A DNA stretch of 64,000 nucleotides, from contig NZ_JBHSMT010000008.1 of the NCBI RefSeq assembly GCF_042654985.1, forward strand, positions 496,001-560,000, read 5' to 3'. Each line of letters opens with the position of its first letter. The first letter of the stretch is position 1. Shown piece after piece: positions 1-7,780 of this stretch. Origin of the DNA: Paraherbaspirillum soli (GTDB lineage: Bacteria; Pseudomonadota; Gammaproteobacteria; Burkholderiales; Burkholderiaceae_D). Made by a program: the position numbers and the translations under genes. Below the pieces are notes generated by a model. That model searched no databases and was not told the DNA's origin. It saw nothing but the letters and a program-made list of their open reading frames with translations.

Positions 1-981
1 ACAAAACGATTCGGGATTGCCTTTGCCGCGCACGATATAGCTCTTGGCGCCCATGCTGCCGGGGATGATGCCAAGCTCGCCTTCGCGTGCCGAGATCGCT
101 CCTTTGCGCGTGACGAACAGCCGCTCGCTGCCATGGGTTTCGCGTGACACATAGTTGTGATGACAGTTGATCGCCTCGCCGTCCAGCTTGAATGGCGGCA
201 GCTGCTGGGCCAGCACTTCCACCACGCGCCGCATCATTTCGCGGCGGTTGATCAGCGCGTAGTCCTGCGCCCATTCGACTGCATCGACATAGTCGTCGAA
301 CAGCTCCGATCCTTCGCTGAAGTAGGACAGATCCTTATCCGGTAAATTGATTTTGTGGCGCGCCATATCCTTGCGTGCCGCCGAAATGAAATAGCGCCCG
401 ATCACATTGCCAATCCCGCGCGAGCCGGAATGCAGCATGATCCACACCCGTTGTTCTTCATCCAGGCAGATTTCGATGAAGTGATTGCCGCCGCCGAGCG
501 TGCCGATTTGGCAGATCCAGGTCTGCGTGAATTTGTGCTGCATCTTCATGATGCCGCCATGCCTGGCGACGATACGGTCGAGCCGGTCGTTGAGCGGACG
601 GCCGACCCGGGCATGCGCGGAGCCGCGCACCTTGTTCCATTCATGCTGCTCGAAACCGACCGGAATCGCAGCCTCGATGGCGCTGCGCAAGCGTGCCAGA
701 TTGTCCGGCAATTGACTGGCGGTGAGCGTGGTGCGCACCGCGTTCATGCCGCAACCGATATCGACTCCGACCGCCGCCGGAATGATGGCCGAACGGGTCG
801 GGATCACGCTGCCGACGGTGGCGCCGATTCCGGCGTGGACATCCGGCATCGCCGCGACGTGGGGGAAAACGATAGGCAGATTGGCGATATTCAACAGCTG
901 CTGCAGCGCGCTGTGGTCGATATCGTCGGTAAAAATATGCACTGGGACCCGGCCCTTGTGCAGCGTTTGTTTGATGGGCAT
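1..981 (-). CDS. rtcB: second RtcB-type RNA ligase, C-terminus cut by window edge
   Basis: RtcB joins 2',3'-cyclic phosphate (or 3'-phosphate) and 5'-OH RNA ends using GTP and Mn2+. The visible 327 residues carry the family motifs: MPDVHAGIG, GVDIGCGM (metal Asp and Cys), GTLGGGNHFIE, LHSGSRG and NCHHNY. The part holding the guanylylated histidine (SHGAGR in the family) lies outside the window, just after GNPESF. The ATG at 981 gives a normal N-terminus (MPIKQTL). It is clearly a paralogue of the RtcB at 2539-3774, with changes such as DVHAGIG for DVHLGKG. It lies downstream of rtcA but is separated from it by a leader and a terminator, so it may be expressed separately. Family assignment is firm; which RNA it repairs is unknown. 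Confidence 0.93.
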   Translation of the reverse strand, partial: MPIKQTLHKGRVPVHIFTDDIDHSALQQLLNIANLPIVFPHVAAMPDVHAGIGATVGSVIPTRSAIIPAAVGVDIGCGMNAVRTTLTASQLPDNLARLRSAIEAAIPVGFEQHEWNKVRGSAHARVGRPLNDRLDRIVARHGGIMKMQHKFTQTWICQIGTLGGGNHFIEICLDEEQRVWIMLHSGSRGIGNVIGRYFISAARKDMARHKINLPDKDLSYFSEGSELFDDYVDAVEWAQDYALINRREMMRRVVEVLAQQLPPFKLDGEAINCHHNYVSRETHGSERLFVTRKGAISAREGELGIIPGSMGAKSYIVRGKGNPESFC

Positions 982-1053
982 AACGTGTTCTTTCTTATTG
1001 TTTGTTATGCCGGGGTGGTCGCTCAAGCGCGTTCGATGTCGCGCCCGTAAAGC

Positions 1054-1085
1054 AAAAAACCCCGGCGAGTTTCCTCACCGGGGTT
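1054..1085 (-). terminator. Rho-independent terminator in the leader
   Basis: Arms AACCCCGGTGAG and CTCGCCGGGGTT (one G-U pair), a four-base loop, then TTTTTT on the minus strand. It ends about 72 bases before the ATG of the second rtcB and after rtcA, so it either ends the rtcBA transcript or attenuates the downstream gene. Confidence 0.8.
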
Positions 1086-1158
1086 CTTGATTGGAACGAC
1101 CGGCTCGGGTCGGCAAGTGTTGAACTTTGCCGATTGCCCCGAGCAGCCATGCGCGGGG

Positions 1159-1197
1159 CTATGCGTGTTGCGAGTTGTTGATAGCCATGCGCGGCAT
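1159..1197 (-). CDS. possible 12-residue leader peptide
   Basis: ATG at 1197 follows AGGAAAGGA with a 6-base spacer and opens a 12-codon frame (MPRMAINNSQHA) that ends in TAG at 1161-1159, at the foot of the first leader hairpin. There is no run of a single amino acid, so classical amino-acid attenuation is not suggested. Support rests only on the strong ribosome site and the position. Confidence 0.35.
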   Translation of the reverse strand: MPRMAINNSQHA

Positions 1198-1271
1198 AGT
1201 CGTTCCTTTCCTGAAAAAATGGGTTGATAAAATTGTTGCGCAAAGTTAATGCGCAAATTCAATGAGAGCGG

Positions 1272-1301
1272 ATTCTGCGGCACGCAGTTGCGGCCTGTCA
1301 A
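1272..1301 (-). promoter_or_regulatory. candidate sigma-70 promoter for the leader and second rtcB
   Basis: TTGACA at 1301-1296 and CAGAAT at 1277-1272, separated by 18 bases. Transcription would begin near 1265, just ahead of the structured leader. The -35 is perfect and the -10 matches four of six positions. It would make the second rtcB independent of the sigma-54 promoter. Confidence 0.35.
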
Positions 1302-1367
1302 TTAATTTGCAAATCGACGTGCGCCACTGTTGCGTTTTTTAGACGGCGGGTCCGGCGCTTGCGATGG

Positions 1368-2387
1368 CTATTTTTGAGTAATGACGCAAGTGTGCAAGCC
1401 GTCCTTCTCGTTCATCGCAAATCTCACCGGCAGAAATTTTTCTATCACGCCGGCGTTGGTCAGTGCGTGCCTGGACATGCGGCTGCTGGTGAATCCGCCG
1501 CCGCCGGCCAGCGCCAGCGGCAGCATGATTTGATCGGCCAGGTGTTCGCCGACCGCAGCGCCGGAAGTGATGTACTGGCGCACCTGCGAAATCACGCTCT
1601 TCGCCACCGACTCGGAGCGCACCATCTTTTCGCCGAACGCACAAAACACATCGGTCACATGCTGATGCTCCAGGGTCACCAGCAAGACATTGCCGGGGCC
1701 TTGATCCGGCGACAGGCCGCGTATCTTCAGCTGCGGCTCGTCCCAGCCCATGCTGGTGCCGACGCATTCCAGTTCGCGCTGCGCGACATGCAGCGGCACG
1801 CCGGCGATAAAGCTTTCGGCATAGCCCGAGGTGCGTTCGCCACGCGTCATCAATTCAAGCGGCCGCAGTTGCCGGCAAGGCTGGACGCTGGCGACGATCT
1901 CGCCGCCGCCGGCCGGATAAAAGCCGAAGCGGTTCAACTGGATATCCAGCGTGGCGCCCATGTCGGCCAATACCCTGCCATAGGCGCGCTGCAGAAATTG
2001 CGCCGGCGGCGCCATCGCGTTATGCGTGCCGCCGGTGATCTTGATCACTGACGGCTGCTGCGCATACAGCAAGGCAGGCAGCAGCGTTTGCAGCACCAGC
2101 GTGCAACTGCCGGCGGTGCCGATCGCAAATTGGTAGTCGCCGCCGGTGATCTGGTTCGGCACAAATTCCAGCGTTTGCGCGCCGACTGCGGTGTCGCGCA
2201 GATCCGCATTGCAAATCTGCGCAGCGGCCTGGACCGCCACCAGATGCTGGCGCATCAGGCCGGGCTTGGGACGGTTGGCGCGGATATTGGCGATGCGGAA
2301 CGGCTGGCCGGTAATCATGGCCAGGGTCAGCGCAGTGCGCAGAATCTGGCCGCCGCCTTCGCCGGTTGATCCATCTAATTCGATCAT
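1368..2387 (-). CDS. rtcA: RNA 3'-terminal phosphate cyclase
   Basis: RtcA converts RNA 3'-phosphate ends to 2',3'-cyclic phosphates with ATP, through an adenylylated histidine. The 339-residue product is the usual family length. It starts at ATG 2387 with the typical MIELDGSTGEGGGQILRTAL. The nucleophilic histidine is in EHLADQIMLPLALAGG near the C-terminus. The frame stays open further upstream, but that extension (from 2483) runs into a palindromic repeat and is not typical protein. It sits downstream of rtcB with a 151-bp gap filled by that repeat. A weak AAAAGAAAAC precedes the start. Confidence 0.95.
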   Translation of the reverse strand: MIELDGSTGEGGGQILRTALTLAMITGQPFRIANIRANRPKPGLMRQHLVAVQAAAQICNADLRDTAVGAQTLEFVPNQITGGDYQFAIGTAGSCTLVLQTLLPALLYAQQPSVIKITGGTHNAMAPPAQFLQRAYGRVLADMGATLDIQLNRFGFYPAGGGEIVASVQPCRQLRPLELMTRGERTSGYAESFIAGVPLHVAQRELECVGTSMGWDEPQLKIRGLSPDQGPGNVLLVTLEHQHVTDVFCAFGEKMVRSESVAKSVISQVRQYITSGAAVGEHLADQIMLPLALAGGGGFTSSRMSRHALTNAGVIEKFLPVRFAMNEKDGLHTCVITQK

Positions 2388-2422
2388 GTTTTCTTTTCGT
2401 ATTCTGTTGTTGTTTTTAGTGA

Positions 2423-2518
2423 GTAGGGCGGAAAAGCGCAGCGTCTTCCGCCGTTCTGGATGCATCACACACCTGTGAGACATCCAACGGCGGATAACGC
2501 TACGCTCATCCGCCCTAC
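2423..2518. repeat. REP-like palindromic repeat, copy 1
   Basis: 96 bp starting GTAGGGCGGA and ending CCGCCCTAC. The left arm is type A (stem GGCGGAA/TTCCGCC around AAGCGCAGCG). The right arm is type B in inverse (stem GGCGGAT/ATCCGCC). It lies between rtcB and rtcA inside the operon. Confidence 0.85.
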
Positions 2519-2538
2519 GTCTTTACGTCTTTACGTTT

Positions 2539-3774
2539 TCAACCCTTGACGCACACCACCTGCTTCAAGGTATGCACCACTTCGACCAGGTCGCGTTGCG
2601 CATGCATCACGGCATCGATGTCCTTATAGGCCATCGGGATTTCGTCGATCACGTCGGCATCTTTGCGGCATTCGACGCCTTCGGTGGCGTGGACCTGATC
2701 GGCAATCGTGAAACGTTTCTTGGCCTCGGTACGGCTCATCGTGCGTCCTGCGCCGTGGCTGCAGCTATTGAAACTTTCAGGGTTGCCTTTACCGCGCACG
2801 ATGAAGCTTTTGGCGCCCATCGAACCCGGAATGATCCCCAGTTCTCCGGCCCGCGCCGACACCGCGCCTTTACGCGTGATCAGCACATCCTTGCCGAAGT
2901 GCGTTTCTTTTTGCACGTAATTGTGGTGGCAATTTACCGCTTCCACGTGCGTTTCGAACGGCTTGGTAATCACGGTGCGCACCGCTGCGATCAGGTTGGT
3001 CATCATCACTTCGCGATTCATGCGAGCGAACTTCTGCGCCCAGCTCACCGCTTCCACGTAGTCGTCATAGTGCTGGGTCCCTTCCGGCAAATACGCCAGA
3101 TCCTGATCCGGCAAATTGATGAAATGGGTGCGCATATCCTGCTTCGCCAATTCAATGAAGTGGGTTCCGATCGCGTTGCCGACGCCGCGCGATCCCGAGT
3201 GCAGCATGAACCAGACGCAGTTGGCTTCATCCAGGCACACCTCGATGAAGTGGTTGCCCGAACCCAGGGTTCCCAAATGACGATAGTTGTTGGTGTTTTT
3301 CAGCCGCGGCGTCTTTTGCGCAATCGCATCGAACCCGTCCTTGAGTTGCGCCCAGGCCGCATCGACTGCCGACGGCGGCGTTTCCCATGATCCCTTGTCG
3401 CGTCCTTTGAAGCCGCGCGTCTTCGGTGTCATTCCATGCGGAATCGCTCTCTCGATGGCGCGCCGCAAAGGTTCCAGGTTATCCGGCAGATCGTTGGCGT
3501 TCAAGGTTGTTTTTGCGGCCATCATGCCGCAGCCGATATCGACTCCGACCGCAGCCGGGATGATCGCGCCCAGCGTCGGGATGACGCTGCCGATGGTCGA
3601 ACCTTTACCGAGATGGACGTCCGGCATCACCGCGATATGTTTGTAGATGAACGGCAGTTTTGCGGTGTTGGCCAATTGGCGCTTGGCGCTGTCTTCGACC
3701 GGGACGCCTTTGGTCCACATCTTGATATGGCTTCCGCCTTCAACGTTCATTACATCAAATTCTTCGTGTTTCAT
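2539..3774 (-). CDS. rtcB: RNA-splicing ligase RtcB
   Basis: A 411-residue RtcB with every catalytic motif: DVHLGKGSTIGS, GVDIGCGM (Mn-binding Asp/Cys), GSGNHFIEV, LHSGSRGVGN, NCHHNY and SHGAGRTMS with the histidine that takes GMP. It reseals cleaved RNA and needs GTP. The start is set at ATG 3774 (MKHEEFDVM), as in the E. coli protein; an in-frame GTG at 3783 is also possible. Neither has a strong ribosome site, so translation may be coupled to the small upstream ORF. It is the first recognisable gene after the sigma-54 promoter at 4088-4105, and is presumably switched on by RtcR. Confidence 0.96.
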   Translation of the reverse strand: MKHEEFDVMNVEGGSHIKMWTKGVPVEDSAKRQLANTAKLPFIYKHIAVMPDVHLGKGSTIGSVIPTLGAIIPAAVGVDIGCGMMAAKTTLNANDLPDNLEPLRRAIERAIPHGMTPKTRGFKGRDKGSWETPPSAVDAAWAQLKDGFDAIAQKTPRLKNTNNYRHLGTLGSGNHFIEVCLDEANCVWFMLHSGSRGVGNAIGTHFIELAKQDMRTHFINLPDQDLAYLPEGTQHYDDYVEAVSWAQKFARMNREVMMTNLIAAVRTVITKPFETHVEAVNCHHNYVQKETHFGKDVLITRKGAVSARAGELGIIPGSMGAKSFIVRGKGNPESFNSCSHGAGRTMSRTEAKKRFTIADQVHATEGVECRKDADVIDEIPMAYKDIDAVMHAQRDLVEVVHTLKQVVCVKG

Positions 3775-3813
3775 GATTTTCACTTTTAAAAATGGGCGAT
3801 GACAAGTACGCGA

Positions 3814-4050
3814 TCAAATGCCGGCAACGATGGCCAGGACCTTGCGCCAGACTCGCTCGGTCTGAGGGGCTGGATGCGCATCTGCGGTCCTGCCTGCCGT
3901 TGCAGAGAAATGCCATTGCGCGACAGTATGGGCATTGCGTGATGTGATGAGGTAATTGATTGAGGGCCTGGTCTTGCTCCCGCTGCCGATCTTCCTTGCC
4001 TCGCCTACGCTAATTATCCAACCAGCGTTTGCCTTCTGCTGCTGCGCCAT
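3814..4050 (-). CDS. small unrecognised ORF, first in the sigma-54 rtc transcript
   Basis: A 78-codon frame beginning MAQQQKANAGW, with GAGGA (4060-4056) five bases before its ATG, lying between the sigma-54 promoter (start of transcription predicted near 4079) and rtcB. It is basic overall, has no membrane segment, and resembles no family I recognise. Codon use is less GC-rich at third positions than in its neighbours and includes three AGG codons. It may therefore be a poorly translated frame inside a functional leader RNA; the stretch also has an AATGCC/GGCATT hairpin. Some enterobacterial rtc operons carry Y-RNA-like RNAs, but I see no tRNA-like fold here. Coding status is open. Confidence 0.4.
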   Translation of the reverse strand: MAQQQKANAGWIISVGEARKIGSGSKTRPSINYLITSRNAHTVAQWHFSATAGRTADAHPAPQTERVWRKVLAIVAGI

Positions 4051-4087
4051 GTTTATCCTCGTATTTGTCTTGCTGGTAGCTCCTCTA

Positions 4088-4105
4088 TTGCAACCGCCGT
4101 GCCAG
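4088..4105 (-). promoter_or_regulatory. sigma-54 (-24/-12) promoter of the rtc operon
   Basis: On the minus strand TGGCAC (4104-4099), five bases, then TTGC (4093-4090), giving GG-N10-GC. This is close to the sigma-54 consensus TGGCAC-N5-TTGC. It faces rtcB and is divergent from rtcR, which encodes an activator with the GAFTGA motif that contacts sigma-54. Confidence 0.88.
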
Positions 4106-4243
4106 CATCGGTCAATCTCGGATGAGAATGCATAAGGCATTGATTTAATTGAGATTATTATTTTTTACGGCATTGCCGGTGATGATTCGAATAAACTGTG
4201 TTTTGTGATAAATTATCTTTTTAGATAAAAACTTATACAAAAT

Positions 4244-5857
4244 ATGCGAAAGAAACGCATCGTCGTCATCGGGTTTGTCGGCACTCAACTGGATCGCGGC
4301 ACAGGCAGCAACCGTTGGGAAAGGTGGCGTCCGACCGTCGCCCTGACCCAGCACGACGAGATGGTGGTGGAGCGGCTGGAGCTGCTGTATAGCGGCAGGC
4401 ATGAAGCGCTGGTCAACCAGGTGACGGCGGATATCGGCGCGGTGTCGCCCGAGACCGAGGTGGTGCCGCATCAACTGCCGATTGTCGATCCCTGGGATTT
4501 CGAAGACGTCTACGGCAGCCTGTTCGACTTCGCTCGCAGCTACCCCTTCGATACCGATAACGAGGAATACTGGATCCACATCACGACCGGCTCGCACGTG
4601 GTGCAAATCTGCATGTTCCTGATGACCGAGGCGCACTACTTCCCCGGCCGCTTGCTGCAATCGTCGCCATCGCGGCGGCAGACGGTCGGCGATCCCGGCA
4701 CTTATGCGCTGATCGATCTCGACTTGTCGAAATACGACCAGATCGCGCAGCGCTTCTCGCGCGAGCAGCAGGAGGGCGTGGCCTTCCTCAAGTCCGGCAT
4801 CGCCACCCGCAATGCCCGCTTCAACACGATGATCGACGAGATCGAGCGGGTCGCGATCAAATCCAGGGCGCCGATTTTGCTGATGGGACCGACCGGCGCC
4901 GGCAAATCCTTCTTGGCCCGGCGCGTGTTCGAACTGAAGAAAGCGCGGCATCAACTGGACGGCAAATTTGTCGAATTGAATTGCGCCACCTTGCAAGGCG
5001 ACGGCGCCGGCTCGACCTTGTTCGGCCACATCAAGGGCGCATTCACCGGTGCCGCATCGGACCGCCCCGGCCTGCTGCGCACCGCGCACAAGGGGCTGCT
5101 TTTCCTGGATGAAATCGGCGAACTGGGGCTGGACGAACAAGCGATGCTGCTGAAAGCGATCGAGGAAAAACGCTTCCTGCCGATGGGCGGCGACCATGAA
5201 GTCCAGAGCGATTTTCAATTGATGGCGGGCACCAACCGCGATCTATCCAGGGAGGTGGTGAGCGGCCGCTTCCGCGAAGACTTGTTTGCACGCATCAACT
5301 TGTGGACGTATGAGCTGCCGGGATTGGGAGCACGTCCGGAGGATATCGAGCCCAACCTGGATTACCTGCTGGCCCAGTTCAGCGCCGATAACGGCCAGAT
5401 GGTGCGCTTCAATAAAGAAGCGCGCGACCGCTTCATGCGCTTTGCGATGTCGTCCGAGGCGCTATGGATAGGCAATTTCCGCGATCTATCCGCGGCGGTG
5501 ACGCGGATGGCGACGCTGGCCGACGCCGGCCGCATCACCGATGCGATTGTGGCCGACGAGACCGGCCGCCTGAAGCGCTTGTGGCAGCATTATTCGTCGC
5601 CGTCGGGCGAGCCGGACGAGGTGGACCTGGAAGCCATTCTCGGCGATACCGACATCGCGCAGATGGATTTATTCGATGCGATGCAATTGAAATCGGTGAT
5701 CGGCGTTTGCCGCCAGTCCAGATCGCTGTCGGATGCGGGGCGCAAATTGTTTGCGGCATCGCGCGGCAGCAAGGCCAAACCGAATGATGCGGATAGGCTT
5801 AAGAAATACCTGGCGAAATTTGGATTGAGCTGGGAAGGATTGCTGGCGTCAAGTTGA
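4244..5857 (+). CDS. rtcR: RtcR, sigma-54-dependent activator with CARF domain
   Basis: A 537-residue regulator of the rtc operon. Residues 1-180 form the RtcR-type CARF domain, thought to sense RNA ends or damaged tRNA. Residues 190-430 are an AAA+ domain with Walker A GPTGAGKS, the sigma-54-contacting GAFTGA and Walker B LLFLDEIGE. The C-terminus (about 480-530) is a small helix-turn-helix. It lies divergent from the rtc operon across an AT-rich 460-bp region holding the sigma-54 promoter. It starts at ATG 4244 (MRKKRIVVIGF). Its final codons and stop fall in sequence that recurs as the spacer of the repeat array that follows. Confidence 0.95.
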   Translation: MRKKRIVVIGFVGTQLDRGTGSNRWERWRPTVALTQHDEMVVERLELLYSGRHEALVNQVTADIGAVSPETEVVPHQLPIVDPWDFEDVYGSLFDFARSYPFDTDNEEYWIHITTGSHVVQICMFLMTEAHYFPGRLLQSSPSRRQTVGDPGTYALIDLDLSKYDQIAQRFSREQQEGVAFLKSGIATRNARFNTMIDEIERVAIKSRAPILLMGPTGAGKSFLARRVFELKKARHQLDGKFVELNCATLQGDGAGSTLFGHIKGAFTGAASDRPGLLRTAHKGLLFLDEIGELGLDEQAMLLKAIEEKRFLPMGGDHEVQSDFQLMAGTNRDLSREVVSGRFREDLFARINLWTYELPGLGARPEDIEPNLDYLLAQFSADNGQMVRFNKEARDRFMRFAMSSEALWIGNFRDLSAAVTRMATLADAGRITDAIVADETGRLKRLWQHYSSPSGEPDEVDLEAILGDTDIAQMDLFDAMQLKSVIGVCRQSRSLSDAGRKLFAASRGSKAKPNDADRLKKYLAKFGLSWEGLLASS

Positions 5858-5867
5858 AAGCAGCCGC

Positions 5868-6275
5868 GTAGGGCGGAAAAGCGCAGCGTCTTCCGCCGTT
5901 TCGGACGCGTCAACCATATGTGGTGCATCAAGCGGCGGATAACGCTGCGCTCATCCGCCCTACTCCTCCCATTTTTGCGCAAGCCAAATTGAAAACAGCC
6001 GCGTAGGGCGGAAAAGCGCAGCGCCTTCCGCCGTTTCGGACGCGTCAACCATATGCGGTGCATCAAGCGGTGGATAACGCTGCGCTCATCCACTCTACTC
6101 CCCGCCATTTTTGCGCAAGCCAAATTGAAAATCAGCCGCGTAGGGCGGAAAAGCGTAGCGTCTTCCGCCGTTTCGGACGTGTCAACCACATGTGGTGCAT
6201 CAAGCGGCGGATAACGCTGCGCTCATCCGCCCTACTCCTCGCCATTTTTACGTAAGCGCTATTGAAAACAGGCAA
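5868..6275. repeat. tandem array of three REP-like repeats (copies 2-4)
   Basis: Fills the 510-bp gap between rtcR and the yegD-like gene. Three 96-bp palindromic units (5868-5963, 6003-6098, 6140-6235) are joined by spacers of about 40 bp that all read roughly TCCTC..ATTTTTGCG then CAAATTGAAAACAGCCGC. A fourth, diverged spacer follows to 6275. The same spacer end is seen at 5850-5867, over the rtcR stop codon, suggesting the unit was copied with the gene's 3' edge. No gene is visible in the gap. Confidence 0.85.
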
Positions 6276-6367
6276 GTCAAGTTGCCCAATGGCATAGTCA
6301 CGACCGCCCACCTTTTACCCCCGGTTTGGTATACCATTGCCGGCCTTTTTTCATTTGTGAGGTTGGC

Positions 6368-7618
6368 ATGTCAAAAGCTTGCGGCGTCGATTTTGGTACG
6401 TCAAATTCCACCGTCGGCTGGAGCCGGCCTGGGCATGCTGCCTTGCTTCAGCTGGAAGACGGCAAGGTCACTTTGCCGTCGGTGGTGTTCTATAACGCCG
6501 AGGACGAGGCGTTCAGCTTCGGCCGGGCCGCGCTGGCCGGTTATCTGGCCGGGTATGAAGGGCGCTTGATGCGCTCGCTGAAAAGCCTGCTCGGCTCCAG
6601 TCTGATCGATGCCCAAACCGAAGTCGGCGGCCGCGCTTTGCCGTTTCGCAGCCTGCTGACGCATTTCATCGGCGAATTGAAAAATCGTTCGGAACGGGTT
6701 GCTGGCCAGGAATTCTCCAGCGTGGTGCTGGGCCGTCCAGTCTTTTTCGTCGATGACAATCCGACTGCCGACCAACGCGCGCAAGACACGCTGGAAGAAA
6801 TCGCGCGTTCGGTCGGCTTCAAAGATATTGCTTTCCAGTACGAACCGATCGCCGCGGCGTTCGATTACGAATCCGGGATCGAGCGCGAAGAACTGGTGCT
6901 GATCGCCGACATCGGCGGCGGGACTTCCGACTTTTCGCTGGTGCGGCTGGCGCCGGAACGGGCGCATAAAAGCGAGCGCCGCGACGATATCCTGGCGACC
7001 GGCGGGGTCCATATCGGCGGCACCGATTTCGATAAATACCTGAGTCTGTCGAGCGTGATGCCGATGCTGGGCCTGGGTAGCCGCCTGCTGAACAATAGCG
7101 AAGTGCCGTCCAGCTACTACTTCAACCTGGCAACTTGGCACACGATCAACCAGATTTACACCCGCAAAGCATGGCTGCAATTGAAGGACGTGCATCGGGA
7201 TACCGTCGAGCGCGACAAATTCGGCCGCCTGCTGGATCTGGTCGAACAGCGCGCCGGTCACTGGCTGGCGTTGCAGGTGGAGCAAGGCAAGATCGGCCTG
7301 TCCGATGCCGAGTCGGTGGAACTGAGCCTGGACCGCATCGCTCCCGGCCAGACACTGGGCCTGCATCGCGAGCAATTCAACAGCAGCATCGGGCATCTGG
7401 TGACTTCGGTGGAAGACACGGTCGCCAATTTGCTGCGCGACGCCGGCGTCACGGCGGCCCAGGTCGATACGGTGTTCTTTACCGGCGGCTCCAGCGGCGT
7501 CGGTCTGCTGCGCCAGAAAATCGCGGCGCTGGTGCCGGCGGCCAAGGCGGTCGAGGGCGATTTGTTCGGCAGCATCGGCGCCGGGTTGGCGCTGGATGCG
7601 GTCAGGAAATTTGGCTGA
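6368..7618 (+). CDS. yegD: Hsp70-like protein of the YegD family
   Basis: A 416-residue actin-fold ATPase related to DnaK but without the substrate-binding and lid domains. The nucleotide motifs are present: phosphate-1 VDFGTSNSTVGW at the N-terminus, phosphate-2 IADIGGGTSDFS near residue 180, and the adenosine motif FFTGGSSGVG near residue 380. The length fits YegD. It starts at ATG 6368 after GAGG. The role is poorly known; a chaperone function is inferred from the fold. It is not obviously part of the rtc regulon, being separated by the repeat array. Confidence 0.88.
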   Translation: MSKACGVDFGTSNSTVGWSRPGHAALLQLEDGKVTLPSVVFYNAEDEAFSFGRAALAGYLAGYEGRLMRSLKSLLGSSLIDAQTEVGGRALPFRSLLTHFIGELKNRSERVAGQEFSSVVLGRPVFFVDDNPTADQRAQDTLEEIARSVGFKDIAFQYEPIAAAFDYESGIEREELVLIADIGGGTSDFSLVRLAPERAHKSERRDDILATGGVHIGGTDFDKYLSLSSVMPMLGLGSRLLNNSEVPSSYYFNLATWHTINQIYTRKAWLQLKDVHRDTVERDKFGRLLDLVEQRAGHWLALQVEQGKIGLSDAESVELSLDRIAPGQTLGLHREQFNSSIGHLVTSVEDTVANLLRDAGVTAAQVDTVFFTGGSSGVGLLRQKIAALVPAAKAVEGDLFGSIGAGLALDAVRKFG

Positions 7619-7780
7619 GCACGGCCCGGACGTTTTGCGCAAACGCCACATCTCCTCAGCTTGAAAGGCGTTGGTTACGACGAGAGCAACAAAGTTAGCA
7701 ATGTGCTTGGAAAACTCCTGTATTGTCTTGGCGAAATTATTCAGGGCGCCTTAGTGCCCACCACCAAGTAAAGGAGAAAC

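Larger units (their letters stand above)
1054..1212 (-). ncRNA. structured leader RNA ahead of the second rtcB
   Basis: This is the main content of the 386-bp gap between rtcA and the second rtcB. On the minus strand it reads: a strong Shine-Dalgarno (AGGAAAGGA, 1212-1204), a 12-codon ORF, and four consecutive hairpins. These are GCCCCG/CGGGGC (1159-1154 with 1141-1136), GGCAAAGT/ACTTGCC (1131-1112), CGACC/GGTCG (1112-1108 with 1101-1097), and a 12-bp terminator stem followed by six T (1085-1054). The first hairpin begins at the last base of the small ORF's stop codon, so translation could influence folding. The layout is that of an attenuator or of a short independent sRNA. Function is inferred from layout only. 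Confidence 0.5.

Noticed and set aside
3814..4080. tRNA-like or Y-RNA-like gene in the rtc leader
   Set aside because: No T-loop GGTTCRA or cloverleaf arms could be found by eye on the transcript strand.
5868..6275. Possible CRISPR array
   Set aside because: Units are 96-bp palindromes with near-identical spacers, and no cas gene is present; this is a duplicated REP-like repeat.
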